Assembly (NCBI GenBank): GCA_028023455.1
Contig: JAQFVV010000150.1
Location: 2,115,550-2,179,549 of the forward strand
Direction: 5' to 3'
From: Epiperipatus broadwayi
Lineage: Eukaryota; Onychophora; Udeonychophora; Euonychophora; Peripatidae
Length of the DNA stretch: 64,000 nt
A model generated the notes under the pieces. It saw only the letters and a program-made list of their open reading frames with translations, ran no database searches and was not told where the DNA came from. The position numbers were made by a program, and so were the translations under genes. Numbering within the stretch: position 1 is the first letter of the stretch; each line of letters begins with the position of its first letter. Of this stretch, positions 22,884 to 34,599 are shown piece after piece.

Positions 22884-24662
22884 TTATCTATGAGGTTCCT
22901 CCTGATTTCTCCACTTTTTCTTCAGAGCAAATTTGATTAGTGGTTTCCATACATTATGTATAGTCACACTAGGTTGGCTTATGGGATTTTTTGCCATTGT
23001 CATGTGAGCAGCTTCTTTAAATTTTCTTCTTTGTACCTTTTCTTCCTTATCTAATATTTTTGTATTTTCCCAATCGAACGTATGTTCATTGGTCCATACA
23101 TGGTCTGCTACCTTAGACAAATCTGTTTTCTCCCTTCTAATCATCAGTTTATGTTCTTGCAAGTGCTTTTAAATGGGACAGCTAGTCTCACCAATATATG
23201 TTCTTCCACATTCACATGGTATTTCATAGATGCAGTTTTTTCTTTGCAGCATTTCAAGTTTAGGCTTTGTAAATGTTAGAATTCCTCTTAGTGTGGTATG
23301 GCTCTGGAAAGCTGTTCTGATGTTATACTGATTGCAGATTTTCCTTAATTTGTCTGCTATTTTTGGAATGTATGGATACACTACAGTACCAATAATTGTC
23401 TTTTCTCTTGATGGTTCTTTTTGTTGTCTATTTAATGTTTTCTTAATAACAGCTGATGGATAACCATTTTTCTTAAGAGTTTGTTCTATATAGATCTTTT
23501 CTTTTTCCAAATCACCAGTTTCTGAACAAACTTCTTTTGCTCTGTTCGACAGTGATAATATAACTCCATGTTTTGTGTTTCTGGTGTGATTAGATGTGTA
23601 GGCTAGGTATTTTTCTGTACGTGTAGGTTTTCGGTAAACTGTAGTTTTGATTTTGCAATGAGGGAGTCTTGTCACAAGAACATCTAAGAATGCCAATTTT
23701 TGTTCTTGTTCTGGTTCTATTGTGAATTTAATTGAAGGGGATATGTTTTTGATGTGTGTCCAGAAAGTTTGAAGCAATGCTTCACCATGTGGTCATACAA
23801 CAAATGTATCATCCACATAGCGAAGCCAAACTTTAGGTGGATAAGGAGTTTTTATGGCTGTGGTTTCAAGTTCTTCCATGTAAATATTGCTAATCAGGGG
23901 AGAAAATGGTGAGCCCATAGCCATTCCTTGATTTTGTTGGAAGAATTCTGTGTTATATTGAAAGTAGGTTGTTTTTATACAGAATGTTAATAGTTCCATT
24001 ATGCTATCAATAGAAAGAGCTGTTCTGGTTTGTAAACTATTATCATCATTTAATCTTTTCCTTACAATAGACAATGCTTCTTCACATGGTACATTTGTAA
24101 ATAAACTTTCCACATCAAAGCTTACCAGTAAGTCAGTTCTTTCAATTTTCATGTTCTTGATTAATTCTACAAAGTGTCTAGAATTCCTGACAAATGATTG
24201 GGTCTTGTATGCTAAAGGATTTAGAACTTTGAGAAGAAATCTTGCTAAATTCTGGCAAGGTGAATCTTTAGAACTAACAATAAGTCATAATGGAACATGA
24301 TCTTTATGGATTTTAGGTAGACCATAAAGATGAAGAATTTTGCTGAAATATGATGTTATTTTACTCTTTTGTGAATCAGTGAAATACTTGCGATGCTTTC
24401 TGAGTAATGCTTGTAACTTTGTTTCTGTACTTGGTATCAGATCTTTTGCCACTTTTTTATACTGGCCTGCTGTGAGGAGTTCTTGTATTTTGTTGTCGTA
24501 ATCAGTTGTATCCATTACAACTGTTGCATTGCCTTTGTCAGCAGGGAGAATAATTATACATTTATCTGCTTTGAGAGATTTAGTGGCTTTCCTCTCCCCA
24601 TAGGATATGTGCTTGTCAAGTGTTCTTTTTATTCTCCAGAGTAATTCTGCTGCTTCTTCTAA
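22884..24662 (-). pseudogene. Penelope-like element: reverse transcriptase plus GIY-YIG endonuclease, three nonsense mutations
   Basis: One minus-strand frame runs the whole length. PLE hallmarks appear in order: PADKGNATVVMD, YGLPKIHK, SFDVESLFTNVP (RT motif A), QGMAMGSPFSPL (motif B), YVDD (catalytic motif C), FLDVLV, KTTVYRKPT, then IYEIPCECGRTYIGET (GIY-YIG nuclease), LQEH and DHVWTNEHTFDW. Only three in-frame stops break it: 24285-24287 (between HVPL and LIVSS, probably CGA to TGA), 23793-23795 (after YVDDTFVV, before PHG, probably TGG to TGA) and 23169-23171 (between CPI and KHLQEH, probably CAA to TAA). No frameshift is seen. The 5' end is truncated at about 24662, where the reading passes directly into RTE sequence. 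PLEs prime at target DNA with this RT-nuclease pair; this copy is inactive but fairly young. Confidence 0.93.
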
Positions 24663-24895
24663 AGAAATACTTATAGAATCAAATACCTTTTCATAATCTA
24701 CAAATCCAAAGCATAATGAAAACTTATATTCGTTGATCATTTCTATAACTTTTCTCAATACTTGGATGTGATCCATTCTACTAAAACCACTTTTAAATCC
24801 AGTTTTTTCTTTTGGTTGGTTGTAATCCAAAGTTCACTGTAGATGAATTGTAATTATTTTGGTAAAAATTTTGTATAAAACACTGATAGTCAGTC
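24663..24895 (-). pseudogene. RTE-type LINE fragment (RT fingers/palm) joined to the PLE
   Basis: The minus strand encodes NQPKEKTGFKSGFSRMDHIQ and INEYKFSLCFGFVDYEKVFD, closely matching the RT of the RTE copy at 60.6-60.96 kb (HQPKEQAGFKSGFSTVDHIQ, DYEKAFD). Before it, decayed matches to the SLLSVLYKI segment are visible. The fragment ends at about 24663, where the PLE begins in the same reading direction. No continuation of the RTE is seen on the far side of the PLE, so either the PLE insertion removed it or the junction formed by rearrangement. Confidence 0.8.
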
Positions 24896-24910
24896 AATAT
24901 ACTGATAAAT

Positions 24911-25630
24911 ATGTATATTCTGAAAATACAAGTTTATGTCATGAAAACAGATGTACACAATTTAATAAGCCCTAAACCACCTCAAATTAAATCAAGTCTT
25001 GGCTGTTCCAATTACAGAATCACCACTTTATTCAAATTCTGGAAGTTGGAACCCAAATTCCTCGACTATCTAATAAAGGTGAACCTAAATGCAATGCATA
25101 CCAATTGGTTCCTGCATTACAAAAGAGGTATAAGAAATGTAGACCCCATTTTTTCAAACTGCTTAATGCATGAAGAAACATTTGAACACATTATGCTTTC
25201 TTGCATGGTGACAAGATGTAAATTAAAGTTTAGCATTCCCCAGCCAGAAGCAAACTCTTTCTTCCTTGCTACCCTTTCAAAACTACAAAAGAAAGACAGA
25301 ATGCTTTCCTCAAAGTTTCTACATGAAGAAACATGGAAATTGCTCAAAATACCCTACCTACAAAATGACATCAATCCTAATGATTGATAAACTATATAAC
25401 AGGTAAAAGAAACACACAAATATCTGATTAATGTATGGACATAAAAATGTCCTAAAAACACACTAATTTTTCTCTGATTTACGATCTGACTAAACAAACA
25501 AATCAGATCTCATCTCATTCTACCCAAACTCTTGGAGAACTTATAACAATATAAACATATATATCTATCACTGAAAACATTTGTATATACCTACTATTAA
25601 TAAACCTAATTTTTTTTAAAAAAAAAAACA
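24911..25630 (+). pseudogene. LINE ORF2 C-terminal fragment with zinc-knuckle-like region and 3' poly(A)
   Basis: A 158-codon frame (24911-25387) contains FWKLEPKFLDYLIKVN, CLMHEETFEHIMLSC and a KLLKIPYLQND tail. The Cys...E-T-x-E-H-I...Cys pattern is the C-terminal cysteine-histidine motif found after the RT in many LINE clades. About 225 bp of 3' sequence follow, with AATAAA near 25600 and an A-run at about 25617-25629. No RT domain is present, so it is a 5'-truncated insertion. Its clade cannot be assigned; it differs from the RTE and from the LINE at 34-38 kb. Confidence 0.6.
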
Positions 25631-26634
25631 GCATAATAATATTAAAATAAAAAATACTCTAAGTCTAAACTCTAGGGATTTGAGCTATCTGGGCACAGCC
25701 AATTGAATGTTATAAAAAAAAATCAACAAGGATATACCCTGTCACTGTAATTAAGATCATTTCTAAAAACATTATTTGTAAGCTTCAAAACTAACTCTAT
25801 TGATTAACACTAATCAATATAACACCATCATTTGAGTGAATTTCTGCAACATAGTTTTATCACATAAATGCTATAAGTGATCTCTCATATCATTCCTAAA
25901 ATAAGTATTTGTTTTATATAATTACCACTCCAAATTTGATTTTTTTTATATAAGCATTATTTACAATATATATTAAAATATTTGTATAAAAATATTTAAA
26001 AAAATATAACCATTAAATTTCCACACTGGAAAAATTAAATGACTTTTGTTTAAATATCTTCTAACTGGAATCAATTGATTTTTTCTTGTAATCAGTTATT
26101 ATAATGAAATAAATTTCCTTTATATTTTTGCAAGCATTAGTTACATCAACTATTATAATATTTGTCTAAAAATGTAGATAACAAAATAGTTACATTTTTC
26201 AAATACTAAAAAAATTTATTTCCATTTAGACTACAAATAATATGAGATACTATTAAATCCCCCAAAAAAGGGAGACATAAATATTCTACAACATGGGTTA
26301 AATTTAAACTAATTTCATTTTTATAAAATAGAGACATATCTATGAAAGTACTGAGATAGATACCTGCTTAATTTAAAATTTCTATGAGTTTAATGCATTT
26401 GAAATTTTTAATTAAACATTTTATAATACCTGGACAACCAAGAATCACATTATTTACTCCCAAGTTAAATACCTTGAAATTGGTATTCTGAATTGACAAA
26501 CTTCATATAATAAATTGAACAATTTATTAATGATTACAATAAATAACTAAACAAAATAATTTATTTATAGATTAGTAGTCAAATAATTTACAATATTTTA
26601 TAAATAATTTATTTCAAATATCTACTAAATATTT

Positions 26635-27222
26635 AGCATGAAATACATATATTGATGATTTATCTTTTCAACATATATGTGTTCAGGTGTATCAGTGTTA
26701 TGAGATAGTGTGGAGAGTGGTGAGTTGTGTGAAAGTCTGTGCTCATATACTCTATATATTACATATATAGACACAGGTATATAATAAGCCTGTGTATTTC
26801 AGTTATTACATAGTAGAGATGTTTGCCCATCACTTGTATATATGTATTAAATGGATTATGTTCTGTACATGAGGGGTGAGACTGATATGGGTGTGTCAAG
26901 AATCTCAGCCTCAGGGTGGCCTTTGAGCATTCAATCATCAGATTTTCACTTGGATGGATGGTTGAAGAGTTGGAGTGTGAAGTAGATTGAGACCTGTCCA
27001 TTAAAGTATGAGGATTGGCTATCTTAATATATATCTGAGCACTTATAGAATATATGTGTGGACATGGTAATCTGGACCAACTGATGATTGCTGGTTTAAC
27101 ATGAAATACGAATATTTCAACATATATGTGTTCAGGTGGGTGTAGCAGTGTTATGAGATAGTGTGTAGAGTGGTGGGTTGTGTGAAAGTCTGTGTTCATA
27201 TAACCTATATATTAAATATTAT
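26635..27222 (+). repeat. Two direct family A copies
   Basis: Copy one (26635-26800) is truncated at GCATGAAATACATATATTG. Copy two (about 26930-27222) has the upstream segment TCCATTAAAGTATGAGGATT, then ACTGATGATTGCTGG and ACATGAAATACG. They share the TATGAGATAGTGTGGAGAGT region. Confidence 0.8.
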
Positions 27223-27726
27223 TTTGTTAATTGGCAGTTCATATAAATTTAAAATAAGAAATTAACAAACGGCTCAACTTTCATTAATGGCAATTGACAA
27301 ACCAGATAACTAATGTCTTCTCTTTTTTTATAGGAGTGATTAAAAAGATTTTGTTCATATAGTGACATATTTAAAGTTTGTTATATATATACACACAGTA
27401 TATAAAGTTAACTTTTCATCATATACATTTAGCATTAATACGTTAAGGTAGTACTTTTTACGGCAATTATATAAAAGTATAAAATTATACGTTAATGTAA
27501 TAATATATTTTTTGTCCTTATAGCTAATAAGTATTTTTATTATCTACTATTATTAAAGTTTATTATAAAATATGAGACGCTTATTTATATTCTGTGTATA
27601 AAAGTATTGCTTACTATGTTTTCTGTAAAAGTTATATTTTTAAAATGGGATAAAAGAATTTTTAACAGAAGAAATGTTTAGAAAAAAAATTGAAATTGAA
27701 ACTAGTTTCCAAAAAATAAGTAAACC

Positions 27727-27925
27727 TTCTGAAAATATTTAAATAAAATTTTGTTATAAGTTACAAATTTAGATAATGAAATCTATACTTACATAAAAGA
27801 TCAAAGTAAATGATTGTATTTTTTCAGAAAATATTTAAATAAAATGTTATTATAAACTGCAAATTTAGATAATGAAATCTATACTTACTTAAAGGATCAA
27901 ATTAAATGACTATTTTTTATTTTTT
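27727..27925 (+). repeat. Tandem duplication, ~106-bp period
   Basis: GAAAATATTTAAATAAAATT and ACAAATTTAGATAATGAAAT recur as GAAAATATTTAAATAAAATG and GCAAATTTAGATAATGAAAT. Confidence 0.85.
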
Positions 27926-29341
27926 ATAGAGCTGCGAATTTACTCATAGGGGATTCGTTTCGGTATAAAGCAAAAGAATAGAATAGAATAAAGTGTAAAA
28001 GGTATGAGGAAAATATAAATTAAAAGTTTTATACAACACTAAGTTAGCTAATGTAGTGAAGCAGTCAATCTTAGCTTAAGATTGAGCTTCATAGTTCCAT
28101 CTACTAACCTGTGTTTAAACCCTATATCCCATCCTGCTCCTTTTGTCGTGTATATATATTTTATGTATATATTTGATATGCACACCTAAATTATAAAATT
28201 TTAACTTTTAAATTAACATTTTTATTATTATTAATTTTATGATTATTAATTCTTTTTATTAAAATACATAGATGCGGCTCAAATATATGTATATAAGAGC
28301 AAAATTACCAACAAAAGATTGATGTTTTAAATATTTTATTATACATCATTTTTTTAAACTTTTTCTTTTTAAATTGCTTGTTTTTTTCCTTTTAAACTGT
28401 ATATTTTGTAAAATTCAATATGGAAGATGCTACAATAATTGTCTAAAAATAATTAAAGGGGTTGGAAACACTATTGTTTTAATCTGGGGAAGGTATTTTA
28501 ATTAAAGTTTTACTTAAAATAAAATGGGATTAAGATTAAAGATACTTTTGTTATAAACATGTTGTCAAACCTATTTCTAATCTGGAAATAGATTTGAATT
28601 TATTTTTGGACATTATCTTACTGTTGCATCTTCAAAAACAATCGATAAGGAAAAAGAATAAAATGGCTGTATTTTGAATCAGATTAGATTGGCTACTCTA
28701 GTGAAAATGATTGTTAACATTACTGTGAAACTAAAAATGATGTAGCAGTAAATCCACCACCCTTTTTGGCCCTGTGGGTCATCATCTGCCGCTACCATAA
28801 TATCCTGCTGCCCTGAAATGAAGAAAGATCTAAAAAAAAGAACTTTAGAATGCTAATAGAAGTTTTCTGCCACCGAAGTACTTGCATTTCAATCACAGTG
28901 CACATGCCATACTTTAAAATGAACTCTTAAAATTGAAAGGTAAATTTCCAAGCCACCACCTAATAGTCAATCTAGCCTAACTAATCTCATCAAGATTTCT
29001 TTCATAACTGATTTAACTTTATGTAAAATGTAATTTGCTTTTAAATGATTTTTATAAATCTAATTTTCTCTCATATGCTCTAACTTTCTTTAACTTTGGT
29101 ACGGTCATTTATTTGTAGTTATTTATTACTTGATTTTATATGTATGCTTGTATTATTAATTTGCCAATCTCAAGCAAACTGGCAAGCTTAATTTATAAAA
29201 ATCTTTTCTGGCATTTTTGAGTAAACCTTCATGAAGCAAGTTATTAACGTCCCCTTTTAAAACATAACACATTATTAATTAATACACTTGCCAGATTGTT
29301 TTCGAGTCAACATTTTATTTATATTTATATATATATATATA

Positions 29342-29404
<63 letters not shown>

Positions 29405-31689
29405 TATATTTGTTTAACTCTGGATTTTCTACCCAGGGTAAATCCACAACTTAAGCTAATTAACACTTTGAAATCTTTTAAAATGTTGTTTTTTTATTAA
29501 ATTCTGAAAGAGTGACCCATTAATTATTTTCTATATAACTATTTTTTATATACTCTTAAAATATCAAATACAGTATTTAAATATTCCAGTGATTATAAAA
29601 TCTATGAAGGTGGGATTGATTTATTTTAAATAGCAGAAAAGGGAGTGGGTCAAATCTTAATGTATATTTTATTAAATTTTAATGTTACTTTTGCTAAATA
29701 AAATCTTCAAGTATATTTTAAGTAAATGAAATGTAAATCTCTCTATATATATTATATCTGAATAGCATATTATTTGTCTAAATTATAGTATTCAAACAAG
29801 GGTCATTTGTTTTAAAGCAGTAAAACTTATTCATTGTCGTTAGTGACATTTATCATTACTGCATTACTGACATTCGGCCTATCTTCTTATATATATTACA
29901 TGCTTCTAGTCTTCTAATCTGGGGGTTATGATAAGATCGAACCCATAGATTTCTCATTATATCCACTTCTTCATATAAAAGAGCCTCTGGCAGTGATCCC
30001 TAAGTTTGGCACACGCTATGCTTACCCACTTTCTTCATATCAAAGGCCTGCATGTTGGCGATGACCACGGCATGCCTATCCACTTCATTTTCGTCCAGAA
30101 GCACGACTTTTCCTGTTATTTCTTGGTTATAATGTCAGCACCACAAACTTCTACATATTATTATTTCTTTTTGCTTCATGACCCAGTTTTAATGCTCTAA
30201 TATTAAAATTGTACTCTGCTTAAAAACATATATAAATGCCAACTATTACTAGTTTTATTAAATAAATTTATTTCAGTCTTATACAATCTCACCATCATAA
30301 CTTATTTCTGTATTTAAAAGTATCTATTTGCCTTGGGGAAAATAAAGCGTTCTTACCAGCGCTAATTAACAGAAGTTTCATTAAATATTTTGTCATAGAA
30401 TCAAATGTCATTTTCAAATATGTTTTCAAATGTATTTTATTTATTTTCATGACCTCAGTGGCATGAAAATAGTTTGTATTATATCTGTAATGAATCTCAG
30501 AATGCTCCTCGAAGTAATAATGTTAGTCACCATGTTTCAGAACCGTAAATCAAAGCATTAATGGCAATATTATGTAACTTCTTTCTAATAATTGATTGGC
30601 ATCTTAATATTGGACCCACCAAAGATATGTGCTTATTTATATATTATTTAGCCAATAAAGAGCATATGAGAAATAATAGCATGAATGACACTATGGTATC
30701 ATCTACTGCTTGCTCATTCACACACACATTAATGTATATAATTAAGTCACAATGTATAATAATGTTGTCATTATATTAAACTATATTTTTATTGTCTAAC
30801 TTATTTGAGTAGTTTGAATTCCTCTTTTCTCCACTTCCACATATTACAGCCATGCTTATATATATTTTAGTTTAGTCATAGTAATAGATGTCTCATTGTT
30901 TTGCTCAGCTTTGCTAGTCAGCCGGATTAAAATGAATTCTCATGTGCCATCACTATTATGTTATTCATTAGGTGTTCAATCTGGGGTTTAGAGAGTGGGT
31001 TCGAATTCAGGCTGGTCCCTGACTTAAATCTTGGGCTTGACTGGGTTTGAAGTACATTTTGTGAGTTCCAGCTCATGTTAGATGGATAAACATGTTATGA
31101 CCGGTTTAGTAGTAATATCTCTATGATAAAAATCCATATATTTTATCTTATTAAACAGAATTCCTGGGTCTATAATTTATATTAACAATTTAATTTGATC
31201 AAGATTTTCAAATGGAACAAGACAAAAATTTTGAAGACAGTTTCCTATCATTGGCTGATAAACCACCAGAAGTGTTGTTTTTTTTAGCATTAATTACTAT
31301 AACAATTTTTATATACATTTATTAGAAGTAAGAAGATGTTCACTTTGGAAAATGTATGGATGATGTAGAAAACAATAGGAAGTGAAATAGTTAGCTATAA
31401 TTTCAAATGAGAAAATGGCAAAAGCATATTTAAAAGATTTAATAGATTACGAATTACAAATTCAAATAAAATTGCTAAAATAATTTTTAATTAAGCTAAT
31501 TAGAAGGGATTTGAACTAATTTTTAAGACAAGAATCAATATGCAAAAAAAGGAGCAGCAGCCGATATCTATCAACATGAGCAAACTGGCTCCAGACAAAT
31601 AATAATTTTCAGTGCTATTTTTCCAAAACTTTTATACAAATAATCTATAGTACTACAGTAAGTACAAATATTAGAATATTTTATCTCTA
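27926..31689. other. A+T-rich stretch with one microsatellite
   Basis: Includes the (TA)n at 29.3 kb. Around 29930-30200 the G+C is slightly raised and GGGTTCGATC-like (minus) and, at about 31007, GGGTTCGAATTC words resemble B boxes, but no SINE could be delimited. Confidence 0.5.
29327..29402. repeat. (TA)n microsatellite
   Basis: About 37 TA units with one AG interruption near 29341. Open frames here are repeat artefacts. Confidence 0.95.
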
Positions 31690-31785
31690 AAACATCACAT
31701 GATTACCATTTTTGTGTTTACACAGACTTTCCTGCATCCATTGATTACTAAAGTTTGCACTGGGTGGCACTACTGGTTAACTCTC
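31690..31785 (+). repeat. Foldback family G arm fragment
   Basis: CATCCATTGATTACT, TTTGCACTGGGTGGCACTAC and AACTCTCTTTG match the outer arm of family G. Confidence 0.65.
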
Positions 31786-31789
31786 TTTG

Positions 31790-31904
31790 TTTATATATCA
31801 TCATCATCATTTTCAACCATTATTAATCCACTACAAGATAAAAGTGTCTCCAAATTTGATCTATTTTCTCTGATCACTAGCCTCTCTTCTTGATACATTT
31901 GTAC
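31790..31904 (-). mobile_element. RTE 3' end fragment
   Basis: On the minus strand the sequence reads CTTGTAGTGGATTAATAATG, then GTTGAAAATGATGATGATGA, the same 3' terminus as the RTE at 61.9 kb (GCAGTGGATTGATAATGGTT). It abuts the LINE tail that begins at 31905 on the other strand. Confidence 0.7.
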
Positions 31905-32535
31905 AAAAGGTGGAATGATTGTGTTAGGAGAATTGTTGAGTGTTATAGTGATAAGAAATGGGATAGATGTATTAATAAAGAATAGGAAGTTGGAGAAATA
32001 GAGAACTAGTATGGAGAGTAAAAAGAGTTTAAATATATATAGAAGTAAACGAAATATTGGGTGCGAGTTCATTTATGATAATAGCAAAGAAAGTAGTTTA
32101 CTGTTTAAGGCTCATATGGGAACTTTAGCAACATGGGATTATATACATAAATAGAAAAATATGGGTGATTTAGTCTGCAAGTTGTCTAAGGAAGGCATAG
32201 AAAAATGTTAGGCATCTGTCAATTGAATGTAAATGGCTGAAAGTAGACAGGATACAAATAATAAAGTTGTGGAAAAATAAATATAGTAAATGTGATTATA
32301 CAGGAAGTGGGTTATTGATTTTTATGCTGGGTTTGGGAAAAGATAAAGGGAATTTAGATATAATGGCCATGGAGTTGACAAAGATTACATTGTGGAAATA
32401 GGATAGAGCAAGAAATGGGAAAACGTAGGGTGGAGAATGGAAAGGGAAGGTACAGTGACTAACAGATTTCTCTGGGCATAGTTTCTGAGAGATTCCTGAC
32501 TCTGTATAAGAAGTCACAGTGTATCACATCACATT
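31905..32535 (+). pseudogene. 5'-truncated LINE tail (same family as 33.9-38.4 kb)
   Basis: The plus strand matches the C-terminal coding region and 3' UTR of the 34-kb LINE: words for DCVRRIVECYSDKKWDRC, SLNIYRSKRNIGCEFIYDNS and LVCKL can be read with intervening stops. It ends GTATCACATCACATTACAG, the same short terminal repeat. It lies in the opposite orientation to the 34-kb copy, only about 1.4 kb away. Confidence 0.8.
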
Positions 32536-32859
32536 ACAGTTTTAATATTTTATTTTATGAACATATTTTAAAACTAAATTTTTGCTTTCTAATGATACCA
32601 AGCAAAAGAATTGCTAATATAAATTTGTTTAATAAAATATATTTTGATATTTGATAGAATATAGGATTAATATATACTTATATTTTTTATTATTTAGAAA
32701 TATAATTTTAAAGTAACATTTTTTGCATCTCTTAAACATTCAAAAAGTATAAAAAGCACTACAAGCGACTCTTGTTACAAATAAATTGCCCGCCACTGAT
32801 ATAAACATTTCAATGTAACTAATAAAAATTGTAATAATGATAATAAACTAATAATCAGA

Positions 32860-33110
32860 TTTTTAAGCTAATGCACATGTGCTTTATGGATCTTAACAAT
32901 AAATGAATACGCTCACTTTCCAATAGAAGATAGTCTTTGTGAAAGATTGGAATGAATCACCTATTCTTTCAACCCAAACATTTAAGTATGGGAAAATCTT
33001 AAGTATTGGAAATGAGAGCGTGGAGATATTAAACAATCACTTTAAATTACTTTTACTATGTCTGAATGAATGACGCCTGCAAAATTTACTAGAATTTATG
33101 ATACATCATT
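32860..33110. repeat. Diverged relative of the 48-kb palindrome element
   Basis: CTAATGCACATGTGCTTTAT and AATGAATACGCTCACTTTCC are also found at 18530-18600. GGAAATGAGAGCGTGGAGAT, CACTTTAAATTAC and GAATGAATGACG match the arms at 48.2 kb. Confidence 0.55.
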
Positions 33111-33879
33111 CCTAAATGAAATTAAACATGATAATACAAAATTAGGTATGCAGACTGTTAGAACTTGACATAGACAATATGTAGTAAGTAAAATGGCTGA
33201 TTTATTATGAAATTTAAAATTATGTACTGAAGATAACTAATATGGTATTAGAATAAGGTACGTATATTATTGTAGCAAAATAACTTATTGTTTACTACAA
33301 AGGAAGTACAGAGAAATAGAGAAAAGATTCAAGTTTTATGTGGTTTATATGATTTCAAACCATCCATATATATCATTACATTAAAGTAAAAGAATCAATA
33401 ATTTTCCTAAAGACAGTTTCCACTATTCACTTAAAGCCTTTTTTTACAATCTTTTGTACTACTTGATAGGTTTTGTGCTCAGAATCTCTCTTTTAAAACA
33501 TTTATAAATTTCAATCTCATTTCTTTTTTGCATTTCTATCTGTTAACTTTTTTCTACTATATTATTTATATTTTTTTTACATTTAATAACACCACCGCAA
33601 AAAATAAAATATTAAAATATTATGACTTATTTTAGATTTTTTTTAATTTATTTTTTATTTTATCCCATTGTATTTTATTATACATAAAATATGATATTAA
33701 GTATAATAAAATAAACTCATTATTAATCTTATAAAAAAATTAACCCCAAAGCGTTTACATAATTAATTTTAATTATAGGCATCTTATAACATATTCCTTC
33801 CCACTATAGCATGTTCAATAATTCAGGATTCATTATAATATGGTAATAACACTGTATCAATGATAGTTTAAAATCATAT
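33111..33879. other. A+T-rich stretch between repeats, nothing recognised
   Basis: Long T and A runs. It ends at the LINE terminal repeats. Confidence 0.55.
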
Positions 33880-33986
33880 GTGATGTGATGTACTGTGACT
33901 TCTCCTTAAACGGAGTGAGGAATCTCTCAGCAGCTATGCCCAGAGAAACCTGTTAGCCACTTTACCTTCCTTTTCCATTGTTCACC

Positions 33987-34580
33987 CTAAGTTTTCACAT
34001 AATCTGCTCCATCCCATTTCCACAACATAATCTTTGTCAACTCCATGACCTTCATATCTAAATCCCCCTTATTTTTTCCCAAACCTAGCATAAAAACCAA
34101 TACCTCACTTTCTGTATAATCACTTTGTTCATCTTTAACCTTCCATAACTTCATTATTTGTACCCTTTCTGCTTCCAAACATTTACATTGAAGTAACAGA
34201 TGCCTAATATTTTCTATGCCTTCCTTACACAACTTGCAGACTACATCACCCGTATTTTTCCATTTATGTGTATATTCCCTTGTTTCTAAAGATCCCGTTC
34301 GAGCCTTAAACAATAAACTACTTTCCTTACTATTATCATAAATTAACTCACACCCAATGTTCCGTTTACTTCTATATATATTTAAACTTGTTTTACTCTC
34401 TATACTAGTTCTCCATCTGTCCAACTCCCTATTCTTTATTAATGCATCTATTCTTCTATCCCACTCCTTCCCACTATAACACTCAACAATCCTACTAAGA
34501 CAATCATCCCATCTTTTGTATAAGAATACTGACATAACTTCTTTATCCAAATCTTCTGCATACCGCATTACCTTTCTCAC
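33987..34580 (-). pseudogene. LINE ORF2 C-terminal region with Cys/His motif
   Basis: A 197-codon open stretch reads WDDCLSRIVECYSGKEWDRR, IYRSKRNIGCELIYDNSKES, GDVVCKLCKEGIENIRHLLL and QCKCLEAERVQIMKLW. The C-x2-C...H...C cluster (CKLC, RHLLLQC) is the zinc-knuckle-like tail that follows the RT in this LINE. The same segment is recognisable in the truncated copies at 31905-32535 (+) and 15335-15660 (-). Confidence 0.8.
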
Positions 34581-34599
34581 CTATCTTGTTGCCTGCCCT

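Noticed and set aside
27324-27336. Strong polypyrimidine acceptor followed by a two-codon end (GAGTGATTAA) as terminal exon of the 16.3-kb gene
   Set aside because: The phase fits, but such a short exon cannot be supported without transcripts; similar chance acceptors occur at 27935 and 46155.
29275-29500. Open frames on both strands rich in Tyr and Ile
   Set aside because: Translation of a (TA)n microsatellite.
30006-30200. 64-codon frame in a slightly G+C-richer patch
   Set aside because: No recognisable domain; may be an old repeat.
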